From: a virus
Virus record (IMG/VR): IMGVR_UViG_3300044678_002284
Span: 1-20,900 of that record
Length of the DNA stretch: 20,900 nucleotides
Reading direction: 5' to 3' (one strand)
Position numbers and translations under genes: made by a program. Shown here piece after piece: positions 13,349 to 20,098 of the stretch (within the stretch, counting starts at the first letter, position 1; the number at the start of each line of letters is the position of its first letter). The notes under the pieces are model-generated. The model was given only the letters and a program-made list of their open reading frames with translations. It searched no databases and was not told the DNA's origin.

Positions 13349-16338
13349 GCGATCCTCTCGTCGATGCTCTCCGCGGTCGCGAGCTCGCGGTCGTCCTCGT
13401 CATCTCCGGTATCACGGACCGCTACTACTGCGGGCCCGCTCCGGACGTCGAGCCGATACCAGGGACGACCGGGCTCGACTATCGGGACGTCTGCGCTCTC
13501 CTCTCCCTCGGGGCGGAGTCGGCGACCGTCGACGACATCCGCTCGAAAGTCTCTCAGGCCCCGGTGACGGTACGTCTCGCGGCGCGGGACGCTCCGGTCT
13601 CAGCGGCTACGCGGACCGCGGCGACACACTCCATCGACCCCGTGTCGACCCTCCGGCGCATCGGTCCTCGAGGCGCTACCGGGACGAAGCTCGCGGGGAC
13701 GGTCCCTCACGAAGCGGGCCCGACGGATGTCGACGTCGTCGACGATGTGTCGGCGTGGTCTGGTCTCGTCCATTGTGGCCTCGAAGCTATGCAGCCGACG
13801 GCGACCATCGGGACGCAACTCCAGGGATGCGCTCGAGGCGTCGCAGATACGCGCATCGCTCGCCATCTCTACCAGCCGACGCGCGGCGCTCAGCCGACGG
13901 TCACTCGCGATGTGACCTACTGGAGAGGGCGTCCCGCAATCGTCCGAGCGGCTCCGGTCGTCGACGGCGTCCGCGTCGGAGCCTATGTCGAGATATGGCG
14001 CGGCGTCCTCGACCGGGAGCCCGAGCTCTCCGGCGATGGCATGACGCTAACCGTCAAAATCGCGGCGATGTCCGCGGCGATGCGACAGCGTCTCTCCGCT
14101 GGGGCGACCTCGACTAAGCTCCTCCGCGGGTGGCATTACTTCACGCCCGGGCGCGCGTCGGACGTCCGCATCCGTCAGGTCTGGCCCGTCGGCGCGGCCT
14201 ATCGCGGCGTCGTCGACGTCGTCGCGGTCGATGCTCAACTGACGTCCGACACATACGACGCCCATGTCGCGCAATCAGACATCACGCTCCCGGCGGGTCA
14301 TCCTCGGAGCGGAGCGGTCCTCCTCTCGGGGACGCGATACGAGACGACGGCTCGGCTCCCAGGGCTGGAGCTCGACCTCGACCCTAACCCTCCGGTCGGG
14401 AGCTACCGCCTCCGCAATCCAGAGCTCGCGGAGGACGCGCGGCTCTCGCTCATCGACGACAGCGGGCCTCAGGTCGTCGCGTGGCCGGAGCGTCTCCTCG
14501 TCGCCATCGCGGGCGCGGACGCTGGGCTCGCGGCCTACAACCTCGCGACGCATCGCCTCGACCGCTGGACCGTCGACACGACCCAGGGCGACGCGGGGCG
14601 ATGGGCCTCCGTGTCGATGGCGCAAGGCGTCGGGAGCTGGGAGTTTAGGGCGGGGCTCGTCGAGGAGCCTCAGGCGGACTCCGAGCTCACGCTCCGATGG
14701 GTCCCGAGCCCGGCGGACATTTGCGTCGGTCTCGACTATCGAGGCCCGGACGATGCGGCTCACTTCATCGACCTCGAGGCCGGGTCGGTCGCGATACGGA
14801 ATGAGCGCATCACGGGCGAGGCTACCCTCGGAGCGCTGACGGCTCTCCCGTGTCGAGGTCCCGCGCTCGCGTGGTACCAGAGCGCGGAGCCTTACATCCT
14901 TGTCGAGGAGGACATCTGGAGCGCGGGCGGTCCGATGTCGGTCCGCATCTCCGGAGGCGACGATCTCAACTACTCGACGGGCTCATTCGACGTCGAGATC
15001 GCGGGCTCCTCCGTCGTCCTCGACCCTGACACGGGCGACCCCATCGGCTACGCCCTCGCGGTCTCCGCGGTCTCCGACCCGGGCCTCTACGCTCTCGATC
15101 ATGGGACCCCGGTCACGGTCACGCCCCAGGCGCGGAGCTACGGGACGCCTCCGACCGAGCTCCTCCTCCGACTCATGGAGAGCGGGGTCGGAGCCGGGAC
15201 GAATGGGGCGTGGGACGTCTACCCATACGGGGCGAACCTCGACCAGTCGGACATCTTCGAGCCGTCTTTCTTTACGTTTCCGATCCCCTCCGCGCTCGAG
15301 GGGGCGACGTTCGACGTCGACTCGACCCAGACCGTCGAGGACTCGCTCGGGGACGTCCTGACTCTACTCGGCGGCGCGGTCGTTCAGCGCTACCTCGACG
15401 GGCGTCAAAAGCTCGCCCTCGTCTCTCTCTCCCCAGCGTCGGACGCGGCTCCGGTCATGGTCATCGAGGACGCGGACATCCTCGCGGACGGACAGGTTAC
15501 ATCCGCGGTCGATGGGCAAGTCGTCCGCGCCTACAAGCTCTCGACCAACTATGACGGCTCGGGCAAGCCGACGAGGGTCACGACATTCGTCGACTCGGAC
15601 GCGGTCGATGCGGCGGGCGGAGACGGCGGCGAGCAACTCGCCCTCGACATGCGGGGAATCAACGTCGACGGCGGTCCGCTTGAGGCGGTCGCGGCACTCC
15701 TCCCGGTCATCCAGCACATGAGGCGGCGTGTCGGGGTGCCTCGCGTCCGGTATCAACTCGCGGTCTCTATCGACCATCCGGGCGCGCTCGAGGTCGCGGT
15801 CGGAGACGCGGTCACGCTGACGAGCTCGAGCGCGGTCCGCATCGACGGGACGCTCGGTCTCGTCTCGGAGCCGTGTCGCGTGATGGGCCTTGAGCGGGAC
15901 TGGTCGGGCGGTCGTCTCGGTCTCACGCTCCAGTCGACCGGGCTCCGTCCGGCGGGCTGGGTCCCGTCCCTCGAGGTCCTCTCGGTCGTCAGTCCGACGG
16001 AGGTCCAGACCTACTCAAACCTCTACACCTCGACCATCGACCCGGCGACGGGCGAGACTCAGACCGACCTCGCTCGGACGGGCCTCGACTACTTCAGCGC
16101 GGGCGACCGCGTCCGATGTATCCCGGCGGGCAACTGGGGCGCGGGCGTCGAGCGGGACATCGTCGGCATCGTCGGCGACGTCGTCGAGCTCTCCGCGGCT
16201 CATGGTCTGGTCGCGGGAGACGGCCTCGACCATGCGTCCTACGATGACGCGACCTCGACGACGCGGCGCTATGCCTACCTCTCCGACGCGGCTCATACGC
16301 TCGGAGCGGCGGGCGACCGCGGGAAAGACGTCGGCTAA
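13345..16338 (+). CDS. Large tail hub / host-recognition protein
   Basis: The protein has 997 residues if started at the ATG overlapping the previous stop (ATGA); a GTG 15 bases upstream is less likely. It is the largest tail protein after the tape measure and closes the tail module. The predicted structure is mainly beta, with Asp/Gly-rich turns throughout. Near residues 815-865 the pattern EVAVGDAVTLTSSSAV followed by CRVMGLERDWSGGRLGLTLQ resembles the closing beta domain of tail hub proteins (gp27-like, or the central part of lambda J-type proteins). The C-terminal 120 residues look like a separate module (SNLYTSTIDPATGETQTDL, then VRCIPAGNWGAG) that could contact the host or attach a fibre. 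No lytic transglycosylase or peptidase motif was seen. It is coupled by TAATG to the membrane protein gene. Confidence 0.72.
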   Translation: MSDPLVDALRGRELAVVLVISGITDRYYCGPAPDVEPIPGTTGLDYRDVCALLSLGAESATVDDIRSKVSQAPVTVRLAARDAPVSAATRTAATHSIDPVSTLRRIGPRGATGTKLAGTVPHEAGPTDVDVVDDVSAWSGLVHCGLEAMQPTATIGTQLQGCARGVADTRIARHLYQPTRGAQPTVTRDVTYWRGRPAIVRAAPVVDGVRVGAYVEIWRGVLDREPELSGDGMTLTVKIAAMSAAMRQRLSAGATSTKLLRGWHYFTPGRASDVRIRQVWPVGAAYRGVVDVVAVDAQLTSDTYDAHVAQSDITLPAGHPRSGAVLLSGTRYETTARLPGLELDLDPNPPVGSYRLRNPELAEDARLSLIDDSGPQVVAWPERLLVAIAGADAGLAAYNLATHRLDRWTVDTTQGDAGRWASVSMAQGVGSWEFRAGLVEEPQADSELTLRWVPSPADICVGLDYRGPDDAAHFIDLEAGSVAIRNERITGEATLGALTALPCRGPALAWYQSAEPYILVEEDIWSAGGPMSVRISGGDDLNYSTGSFDVEIAGSSVVLDPDTGDPIGYALAVSAVSDPGLYALDHGTPVTVTPQARSYGTPPTELLLRLMESGVGAGTNGAWDVYPYGANLDQSDIFEPSFFTFPIPSALEGATFDVDSTQTVEDSLGDVLTLLGGAVVQRYLDGRQKLALVSLSPASDAAPVMVIEDADILADGQVTSAVDGQVVRAYKLSTNYDGSGKPTRVTTFVDSDAVDAAGGDGGEQLALDMRGINVDGGPLEAVAALLPVIQHMRRRVGVPRVRYQLAVSIDHPGALEVAVGDAVTLTSSSAVRIDGTLGLVSEPCRVMGLERDWSGGRLGLTLQSTGLRPAGWVPSLEVLSVVSPTEVQTYSNLYTSTIDPATGETQTDLARTGLDYFSAGDRVRCIPAGNWGAGVERDIVGIVGDVVELSAAHGLVAGDGLDHASYDDATSTTRRYAYLSDAAHTLGAAGDRGKDVG

Positions 16339-16661
16339 TGCTTCACGGTGATACGCCTATCATGGTCCTCGGCGTCGTCCTGAGCGTCGCGGTCGTCGCC
16401 CTCCTCGTCTGGTATGTGAACAGCATTATCCCGCGGGAGCTGGGCCAACGTGAGTGGCTCACGCGGTTCGTGGCGTTCGTCCTCACGGTCTTCCTCGGGA
16501 TTTTCGCGGCGGACGCTATGGTCTCGTGGGATGTCCAGCTCATGAGCGACGACCTCAGGCGCGGGCTCTTCGACTTAATCAAATCGATCGTCCTCGTTGT
16601 CTTTGGCTATCAGTTCGGAGCACGGACCTCGGGTCGAGACGACGACAAGCCGAGCGAGTGA
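16338..16661 (+). CDS. Small membrane protein, possible holin
   Basis: The protein has 107 residues with three hydrophobic segments at about 8-29, 42-62 and 77-94, separated by short charged loops, and a very hydrophilic tail (GARTSGRDDDKPSE). Size, three helices and a charged C-terminus fit class I holins, and the position at the end of the tail genes fits a lysis gene. However, no endolysin or spanin follows, and the gene is translationally coupled to the tail hub gene (TAATG), so a structural or superinfection-exclusion role is also possible. The third segment contains a Lys and an Asp at its start, so only two helices may be fully inserted. I call it a holin candidate only. Confidence 0.6.
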   Translation: MLHGDTPIMVLGVVLSVAVVALLVWYVNSIIPRELGQREWLTRFVAFVLTVFLGIFAADAMVSWDVQLMSDDLRRGLFDLIKSIVLVVFGYQFGARTSGRDDDKPSE

Positions 16662-16755
16662 GCGGACTCCGTCGTCCAGGCTAAGCGCTCAAGTCGAGCA
16701 ACGGCGCGGACTTGCGACAATCGACACGAGGCCTCTCTTTTTCTACTGTTTTTAT

Positions 16756-16784
16756 TTGCAAACTGAAAGAGGCGGGGCTATGGT
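16756..16784 (+). promoter_or_regulatory. Probable sigma70-type promoter for the early module
   Basis: TTGCAA (16756-16761) and TATGGT (16779-16784) lie 17 bases apart, each matching four of six positions of the -35 and -10 consensus. The T-rich tract just upstream could act as an UP element. Transcription would start near 16791, about 40 bases before the ATG at 16830. A related TTGCAA block occurs upstream of the gene at 20109. Confidence 0.55.
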
Positions 16785-16826
16785 CTCTCTTGTCGACGGG
16801 GAGTCGGCCACGGACAACGGAGAGAC
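16783..16826 (+). promoter_or_regulatory. Long stem that can hide the ribosome site of the first early gene
   Basis: Positions 16783-16794 pair with 16813-16826 to give 12 base pairs with a two-base bulge (16818-16819): GTCTCTC with GAGAGAC and TTGTC with GACAA. The right arm contains the Shine-Dalgarno GGAGAG at 16819-16824. The left arm overlaps the proposed -10 and lies before the proposed start site, so the full stem would exist only in RNA started further upstream. Confidence 0.5.
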
Positions 16827-16829
16827 AAC

Positions 16830-17036
16830 ATGGGCGAGCGAGCTAATCAGGTTTTCAATTTCTCGACGATGAGCGCGGCGTGGGCTTTCATGCGGGCCTG
16901 CGACGCTCGCGGAGATATGGCGGGGTTTCCGTCGACGGACGGAGCTAACTCTGTGCGGGTTATGACCTCCGCTGGCGACATGGCGGCTCTCGTCGCGGTC
17001 GCGGCTGGTATCGAGTCGGAGCACGCGACCCACTGA
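16830..17036 (+). CDS. Small hypothetical early protein
   Basis: The protein has 68 residues and no function that I recognise. A strand (NQVFNFSTM) is followed by a helix (SAAWAFMRACDARGDMAGF) and then a strand VRVMT and a helix DMAALVAVAAGIE. This beta-alpha-beta-alpha layout resembles small phage proteins of unknown function that contain 'AW.FMR.c...g..aG.P'. The ATG has a strong ribosome site, GGAGAG at 16819-16824, with five bases between. It is the first gene after the promoter-like site and before the structured leader of recT, so it probably belongs to the early transcript. The good start and codon use like the neighbours support a real gene. Confidence 0.7.
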   Translation: MGERANQVFNFSTMSAAWAFMRACDARGDMAGFPSTDGANSVRVMTSAGDMAALVAVAAGIESEHATH

Positions 17037-17039
17037 CGA

Positions 17040-17105
17040 GCCCTCGGCGGAGGGCGAAACCGCTCCGGCGGTCTGGGATGCAACACGAAGCCGCTGGGGA
17101 GCGGC
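17040..17105 (+). promoter_or_regulatory. Three tandem tetraloop hairpins in the recT leader
   Basis: Three perfect hairpins follow each other in the 82-base gap before recT. Hairpin 1 pairs GCCCTC (17040-17045) with GAGGGC (17050-17055), loop GGCG. Hairpin 2 pairs ACCGC (17059-17063) with GCGGT (17068-17072), loop TCCG, which as RNA is a C(UCCG)G member of the extra-stable UNCG class. Hairpin 3 pairs GCCGCT (17090-17095) with AGCGGC (17100-17105), loop GGGG, and ends one base before the Shine-Dalgarno AAAGG (17107-17111). No T tract follows, so simple terminators are unlikely. Confidence 0.65.
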
Positions 17106-17118
17106 GAAAGGTCAACAC

Positions 17119-17967
17119 ATGGCAAGCAATACGGACATCATCCTCGGCGCGGACGCTCTCGGTCCGACGGCGGTCGTCGCGGCCTCGAGCGCGCTCGCTC
17201 CGGACGCGCTCCGGAATCGCCCTCAGGACGCGCTGATTGTTCTCATGGCGGGGCGGGAGCTCGGTTTCGCCCCGATGCAATCGCTCCGGATGCTCTCGGT
17301 CATCAAAGGGAAGGTCACGCTTTCGGCGGATGCGACGGTCGCCCTCGTCCGCAAGTCCGGAGAATGTGTCGAGTGGCGATGCGTCGAGACGACCCCGACC
17401 CGGGCGACCTACACGACCAGGCGCAAGGGCGACACGGAGCCGACGGTCCTGACGTGGACCATCGAGCAGGCTCAACGCGCGGGGCTCACAAACGGTCAGG
17501 GATGGCGCTCCTACCCGGAGGCGATGCTCCGCGCTCGATGCGCGTCGGCGCTCGCCCGCATCGTCTACCCGGACCTCGTCGCGGGCATCTACGACCCCGA
17601 CGAGCTCGCGACTCCGCTCGACTCGGTCAAGGTCGAGACGCTCCGTCCGGTCGAGCCCGTCCAGGCGAAAGCTCAGGCGCTCGCGGTCGATGTGGTCGAG
17701 ATCGTCCCGGCCTCCGAGCCCTCGACCGAGGACCGTCGTCGGGCGCTCATCTCCTCGATGATGCTGGTCGAGTATGACGCCCCGGCATTCGTCGAGGAGC
17801 TCATTTCGCGGGACGGTCTCGACCTCGGGACCGCTCCCATCGACCGCCTCGAGGCGGCGGTCCGCTACCTCGGGACGCCTAAGGGCGCGGCGCACATCGC
17901 GGGATGGGCTGCTAAGCGGGACGCGGCGATGAGTCAGACCGTCAGCTATGAGGAGGGCGAGCGATGA
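17119..17967 (+). CDS. recT: RecT-family single-strand annealing protein
   Basis: The protein has 282 residues. Residues 45-81 (GRELGFAPMQSLRMLSVIKG then KVTLSADATVALVRKSG) match the conserved core of RecT-type annealing proteins, and residues 111-163 (TWTIEQAQRAGL, SYPEAMLRARCASALARIVY, GIYDPDEL) match the second conserved block. RecT proteins anneal complementary single strands during phage recombination and end repair. The C-terminal 100 residues are more variable and may bind SSB, as in lambda Red beta; an ssb gene lies downstream. The start ATG has AAAGG with seven bases spacing and a structured leader. The end overlaps the next gene (ATGA). No partner exonuclease gene is seen between here and the right end. 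Confidence 0.92.
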   Translation: MASNTDIILGADALGPTAVVAASSALAPDALRNRPQDALIVLMAGRELGFAPMQSLRMLSVIKGKVTLSADATVALVRKSGECVEWRCVETTPTRATYTTRRKGDTEPTVLTWTIEQAQRAGLTNGQGWRSYPEAMLRARCASALARIVYPDLVAGIYDPDELATPLDSVKVETLRPVEPVQAKAQALAVDVVEIVPASEPSTEDRRRALISSMMLVEYDAPAFVEELISRDGLDLGTAPIDRLEAAVRYLGTPKGAAHIAGWAAKRDAAMSQTVSYEEGER

Positions 17968-18197
17968 GCGTCCGAGACATTGAGGAGATCGAGGAGCTCC
18001 GGACGCGGGTCGTCCGCGCGGCGGTCCGGGCGTGTGACCGTGGGGCGATGACCTCCGAGCGCATCGTCGATGTCTACGTCGCGGGCCTCTACTCGGGCGC
18101 GCTCGTCTTCGGTCGAGGCACGTCGACCCAGGCGCAGGCGATTCGACACATCCAAGACATCATCGACCGCCTTGAGGCGCTGGGGGTCCAGTCATGA
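17964..18197 (+). CDS. Small hypothetical helical protein
   Basis: The protein has 77 residues and is unrecognised. It is predicted to be all-helical: an acidic N-terminal helix (VRDIEEIEELRTRVVRAAVR), a middle Tyr/Gly-rich segment (VYVAGLYSGALVFGRG) and a C-terminal helix (AQAIRHIQDIIDRLEALG). The start ATG overlaps the recT stop (ATGA), and its own stop overlaps the next ATG, so it is tightly coupled to recT. It could be a recombination accessory protein, but there is no direct evidence for that. Confidence 0.7.
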   Translation: MSVRDIEEIEELRTRVVRAAVRACDRGAMTSERIVDVYVAGLYSGALVFGRGTSTQAQAIRHIQDIIDRLEALGVQS

Positions 18198-18625
18198 GCA
18201 TCGTCGTCGGAGAGAAAGAGCCGCGCGGATTCGACTGGATAGCTATGGGTCTCGGCGTCCTCCTCGGAGTGACGGGGACGTTTATCGTCGGCGCTCGGAA
18301 TGGGGAGCAGGTCGGTCGGAGCATCGAGTCGGCGACCCGGTCATGTGTCGACGAGGTCGGGACGCGCAATCTCGACAGCATGTCCGCATGCTGGGATATG
18401 CAAGCGGACGCCCTCAATCGAATCGAGCTCCAGAGGCAGGCGCTCGATCGCCTCGCGGACCGCTGCGTCCTCTCCGTCCCGGAGGCGGAGCGACTCAGGG
18501 TCACGCGGACGCGAGACGTCAAACGATTTAAGGTCGAGACCCCGGCTCCGTCCTCGACGGTCGGCTCGGCTGACTGGGGGTCGGAGGACTTCGGTCCTCC
18601 GGGCGACCCGGACGGCGCACCATGA
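18194..18625 (+). CDS. Membrane-anchored hypothetical protein
   Basis: The protein has 143 residues. One hydrophobic segment at about residues 15-33 (WIAMGLGVLLGVTGTFIVG) follows a short charged N-terminus with KEPRGFDW, suggesting a single membrane anchor. The rest is hydrophilic: a Cys-containing helical stretch with three cysteines (SCVDE, SACWD, DRCVL) and a coiled-coil-like LNRIELQRQALDRLAD, then a Pro/Gly/Asp-rich tail (GPPGDPDGAP). Three cysteines and an anchor would fit a spanin-like or an exclusion protein, but no lipobox is present and it lies in the recombination module, which is odd for a lysis gene. It overlaps both neighbours by ATGA. Function unknown. Confidence 0.68.
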   Translation: MSIVVGEKEPRGFDWIAMGLGVLLGVTGTFIVGARNGEQVGRSIESATRSCVDEVGTRNLDSMSACWDMQADALNRIELQRQALDRLADRCVLSVPEAERLRVTRTRDVKRFKVETPAPSSTVGSADWGSEDFGPPGDPDGAP

Positions 18626-18945
18626 AGCACGACCCGGAGAGATGGCTCCGAATGCGTCGACGGCTCCTCGGGGCGTGGTGTGCCGATGGTCGTCGGACCT
18701 ACTACCGATGGGAGCCCGAGGGCATGGAGGCGACCGTGACCTATCCCGGCGGCTACCAGGTCGAGGTCAAGGTCGCGGCGGTCTGGGATGGAGGCGAGAG
18801 GCCCTCGCTCGAGTCTCCAGGTGAGCGCGGAGGATGGGAGATTCTGGCGGTCTGGTATCAGCGGCGCGGGACGTGGGTCGACTTGAGTCCCGTCCTAAGC
18901 GTCGAGCAATCACATGAGGTCGGGCGACAGCTCGACCAATTTTAA
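18622..18945 (+). CDS. Hypothetical protein
   Basis: The protein has 107 residues and is unrecognised. It starts with a basic helix (HDPERWLRMRRRLLGAW) and continues with strands (RTYYRWEPEGMEATVTYPGG, QVEVKVAAVW) and a Trp-rich part (GGWEILAVWYQRRGTWVDL), ending in SVEQSHEVGRQLDQF. Seven or so tryptophans in 107 residues is high. The layout suggests a small alpha-plus-beta protein. It overlaps the membrane protein gene (ATGA) and ends just before the hairpin that precedes the HTH gene. No function can be assigned. Confidence 0.66.
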   Translation: MKHDPERWLRMRRRLLGAWCADGRRTYYRWEPEGMEATVTYPGGYQVEVKVAAVWDGGERPSLESPGERGGWEILAVWYQRRGTWVDLSPVLSVEQSHEVGRQLDQF

Positions 18946-18961
18946 GCCGCTGGGAGGCGGC
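18946..18961 (+). promoter_or_regulatory. Hairpin abutting the ribosome site of the HTH gene, copy of the recT-leader hairpin
   Basis: GCCGCT (18946-18951) pairs with GGCGGC (18956-18961), the sixth pair being T-G, with loop GGGA. It is identical at 14 of 16 positions to hairpin 3 of the recT leader, both changes keep the stem possible, and in both places the hairpin ends exactly 13 bases before the ATG. The Shine-Dalgarno GGGAGG (18962-18967) begins at the next base. Confidence 0.6.
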
Positions 18962-18974
18962 GGGAGGACGACAG

Positions 18975-19565
18975 ATGAGTAAGGTTTCCGAAGTCCTGAC
19001 GATGCTCGAGCGGTCTCGGGCGCTGGGTCTGAGCGCGGAGGTCCAGGCGACCCTCGACGCGGCGATTCTCGCGGAGCTCGGAGCGAAGAAGTCCGCTCCG
19101 ATGGCGGTCCAGCTCGACATCTTCGCGGCGCGGTTCGAGCCGTCGACGACCTCGAGCTCGACGGACGCGCCTACGCCCGAGGAGCGAGCCGCGGCGCTCG
19201 CGCACAAAAAGCGGGAGGCGGTCCGGCTCCGGATGATGTACGCGGAGTGGATGTGGAGCGACCCGACGCTCCGTCAGATCGGCGAGTGGATCGGACAGGC
19301 GGTCAAGGTCGCGGGGAGTCAGAGGGCGCTCGCCCTCCTCCTCGGCGTGACTGGCTCCATCATCGAGAGCTATCTCGGCGGCTTTACTATGCCGGGCGCT
19401 CGAGAGGCCCGAATCATCGCGGGTCTCATCCGGCTCCCGGAGGAGCTCGTCGTGTCGATGTGCGATGCGGCGGGCGACCATCTCGACGAGCTCAGAGCGG
19501 CGCAAGGTCTCCGGCGGGCGGTCCGTCGGAGCTTCAGTAATCCACCATTCAGCGGAGAGGAGTGA
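18975..19565 (+). CDS. HTH-domain protein, probable regulator
   Basis: The protein has 196 residues. The N-terminal 100 residues are mostly helical with an Ala/Ser/Thr/Pro linker around 52-66 (EPSTTSSSTDAPTPEE). A Cro/C1-type helix-turn-helix is visible at about residues 113-155: GSQRALALLLGVTGSIIESY then GGFTMPGAREARIIAGLI, where 'Q.ALA..LGVT...I..y..G...p....a..IA.l' is the typical pattern. It probably binds DNA as a regulator of the phage genes. The ATG has GGGAGG with seven bases spacing, directly after a hairpin. The stop overlaps a GTG of the ssb region. It is not clearly a C1 repressor, since it lacks a recognisable protease-sensitive dimerisation domain. Confidence 0.72.
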   Translation: MSKVSEVLTMLERSRALGLSAEVQATLDAAILAELGAKKSAPMAVQLDIFAARFEPSTTSSSTDAPTPEERAAALAHKKREAVRLRMMYAEWMWSDPTLRQIGEWIGQAVKVAGSQRALALLLGVTGSIIESYLGGFTMPGAREARIIAGLIRLPEELVVSMCDAAGDHLDELRAAQGLRRAVRRSFSNPPFSGEE

Positions 19566-19570
19566 ACATC

Positions 19571-20038
19571 ATGGCAAGTCTTAATCGAATCCAGCTCATC
19601 GGGCGCGTGGGTCGCGACCCCGAAACCCGGTACACGTCGACCCAGACGGCGGTCGCCTCTTTCAGCCTCGCGACCTCGGAGCGCGTCAAGGATGAGGAGC
19701 GGACGGAGTGGCATCAAGTGAGCGTCTTCGGGAAGACCGCGGAGCTCGTCGACCGCTACGTCAAGAAGGGCGCGCTCGTCTACCTCGAGGGGCGGCTCCA
19801 GAGCAGGGAGTACCAGGACAAGGCGGGGCAGACCAAGAAGGTCTGGGAGGTCATCGCGGACAAAGTGACCTTCCTCGACACGAAGCGCGCGGAGGAGCGG
19901 ACGACCGAGACGGCCTCGGCGGTCTGGATGGGAGGGACCCCGGCGACGCGACCCGCTCCGAGTCCCGCTCCGAGTCCCGCGGCGAGCTCGAGCAAGCCGA
20001 CGCCCGTCGACTTTGAGGACGACCCGATTCCGTTCTAA
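19571..20038 (+). CDS. ssb: Single-stranded DNA-binding protein
   Basis: The protein has 155 residues when started at ATG 19571, supported by AGGAG at 19558-19562 with eight bases spacing; a GTG at 19562 in the same frame would add three residues and is less likely. Residues 1-105 form the OB fold (NRIQLIGRVGRDPETRY, WHQVSVFGKTAELVDRYVKK, LVYLEGRLQSREYQD, VIADKVTFLD). A Pro/Ala/Ser linker follows and the protein ends DFEDDPIPF, the acidic tip that recruits partner proteins in bacterial SSBs. It coats single-stranded DNA in replication and probably works with RecT. The presence of the full acidic tip means it could also bind host SSB partners. Confidence 0.95.
   Translation: MASLNRIQLIGRVGRDPETRYTSTQTAVASFSLATSERVKDEERTEWHQVSVFGKTAELVDRYVKKGALVYLEGRLQSREYQDKAGQTKKVWEVIADKVTFLDTKRAEERTTETASAVWMGGTPATRPAPSPAPSPAASSSKPTPVDFEDDPIPF
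19952..19975 (+). repeat. Two-copy 12-bp tandem repeat in the SSB linker
   Basis: CCCGCTCCGAGT occurs at 19952-19963 and again at 19964-19975. A partial third copy starts at 19976. It encodes the repeated Pro-Ala-Pro-Ser linker of SSB and is probably a simple slippage expansion in a disordered region. Confidence 0.75.
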
Positions 20039-20039
20039 C

Positions 20040-20078
20040 CTGTTTCGACTTGCAACTGAGAAAGACCGCGGCGACACT
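20040..20078 (+). promoter_or_regulatory. Second promoter-like site sharing the TTGCAA block
   Basis: The 16 bases at 20040-20055 match 16746-16761 at 13 positions and share CTGTTT and TTGCAA. A -10 at the same 17-base spacing would be GACACT (20073-20078), which is poor (three of six), so this may be a weak promoter, one needing an activator, or a binding site for the same regulator as at 16746. It lies in the 70-base gap between ssb and the small HTH gene. Confidence 0.4.
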
Positions 20079-20098
20079 GTTCGCGGTCATGTAGACCG
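20064..20098 (+). promoter_or_regulatory. Competing inverted repeats before the small HTH gene
   Basis: GACCGCG (20064-20070) is complementary to CGCGGTC (20082-20088) with an 11-base loop. The second arm is also part of a CGGTC/GACCG hairpin (20084-20088 with 20094-20098, loop ATGTA) that reaches the first base of the Shine-Dalgarno GGAGAG (20098-20103). The two stems cannot form together. The first repeat could also be a DNA operator around the weak -10. Confidence 0.5.

Larger units (their letters stand above)
16662..16829 (+). other. Boundary between late and early modules
   Basis: This 168-base region has no supported gene. The first 70 bases hold a loose inverted repeat, CAAGTC at 16690-16695 and GACTTG at 16709-16714 with a 13-base loop. 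From 16733 to 16770 the DNA becomes strongly AT- and T-rich, unlike the rest of the window. Downstream are the promoter-like hexamers and the stem described separately. No convincing Rho-independent terminator was found: the T tract at 16737-16742 is preceded only by an 8-base palindrome without loop. Confidence 0.55.

Noticed and set aside
16727-16745. Rho-independent terminator after the holin-like gene
   Set aside because: The T tract is preceded by GAGGCCTC, a palindrome without room for a loop; no stable stem ends directly at the T tract.
16597-16872. Small open frame across the late-early boundary
   Set aside because: It overlaps the end of the membrane protein gene and the promoter-like site and has no ribosome site; the translation shows no protein-like pattern.
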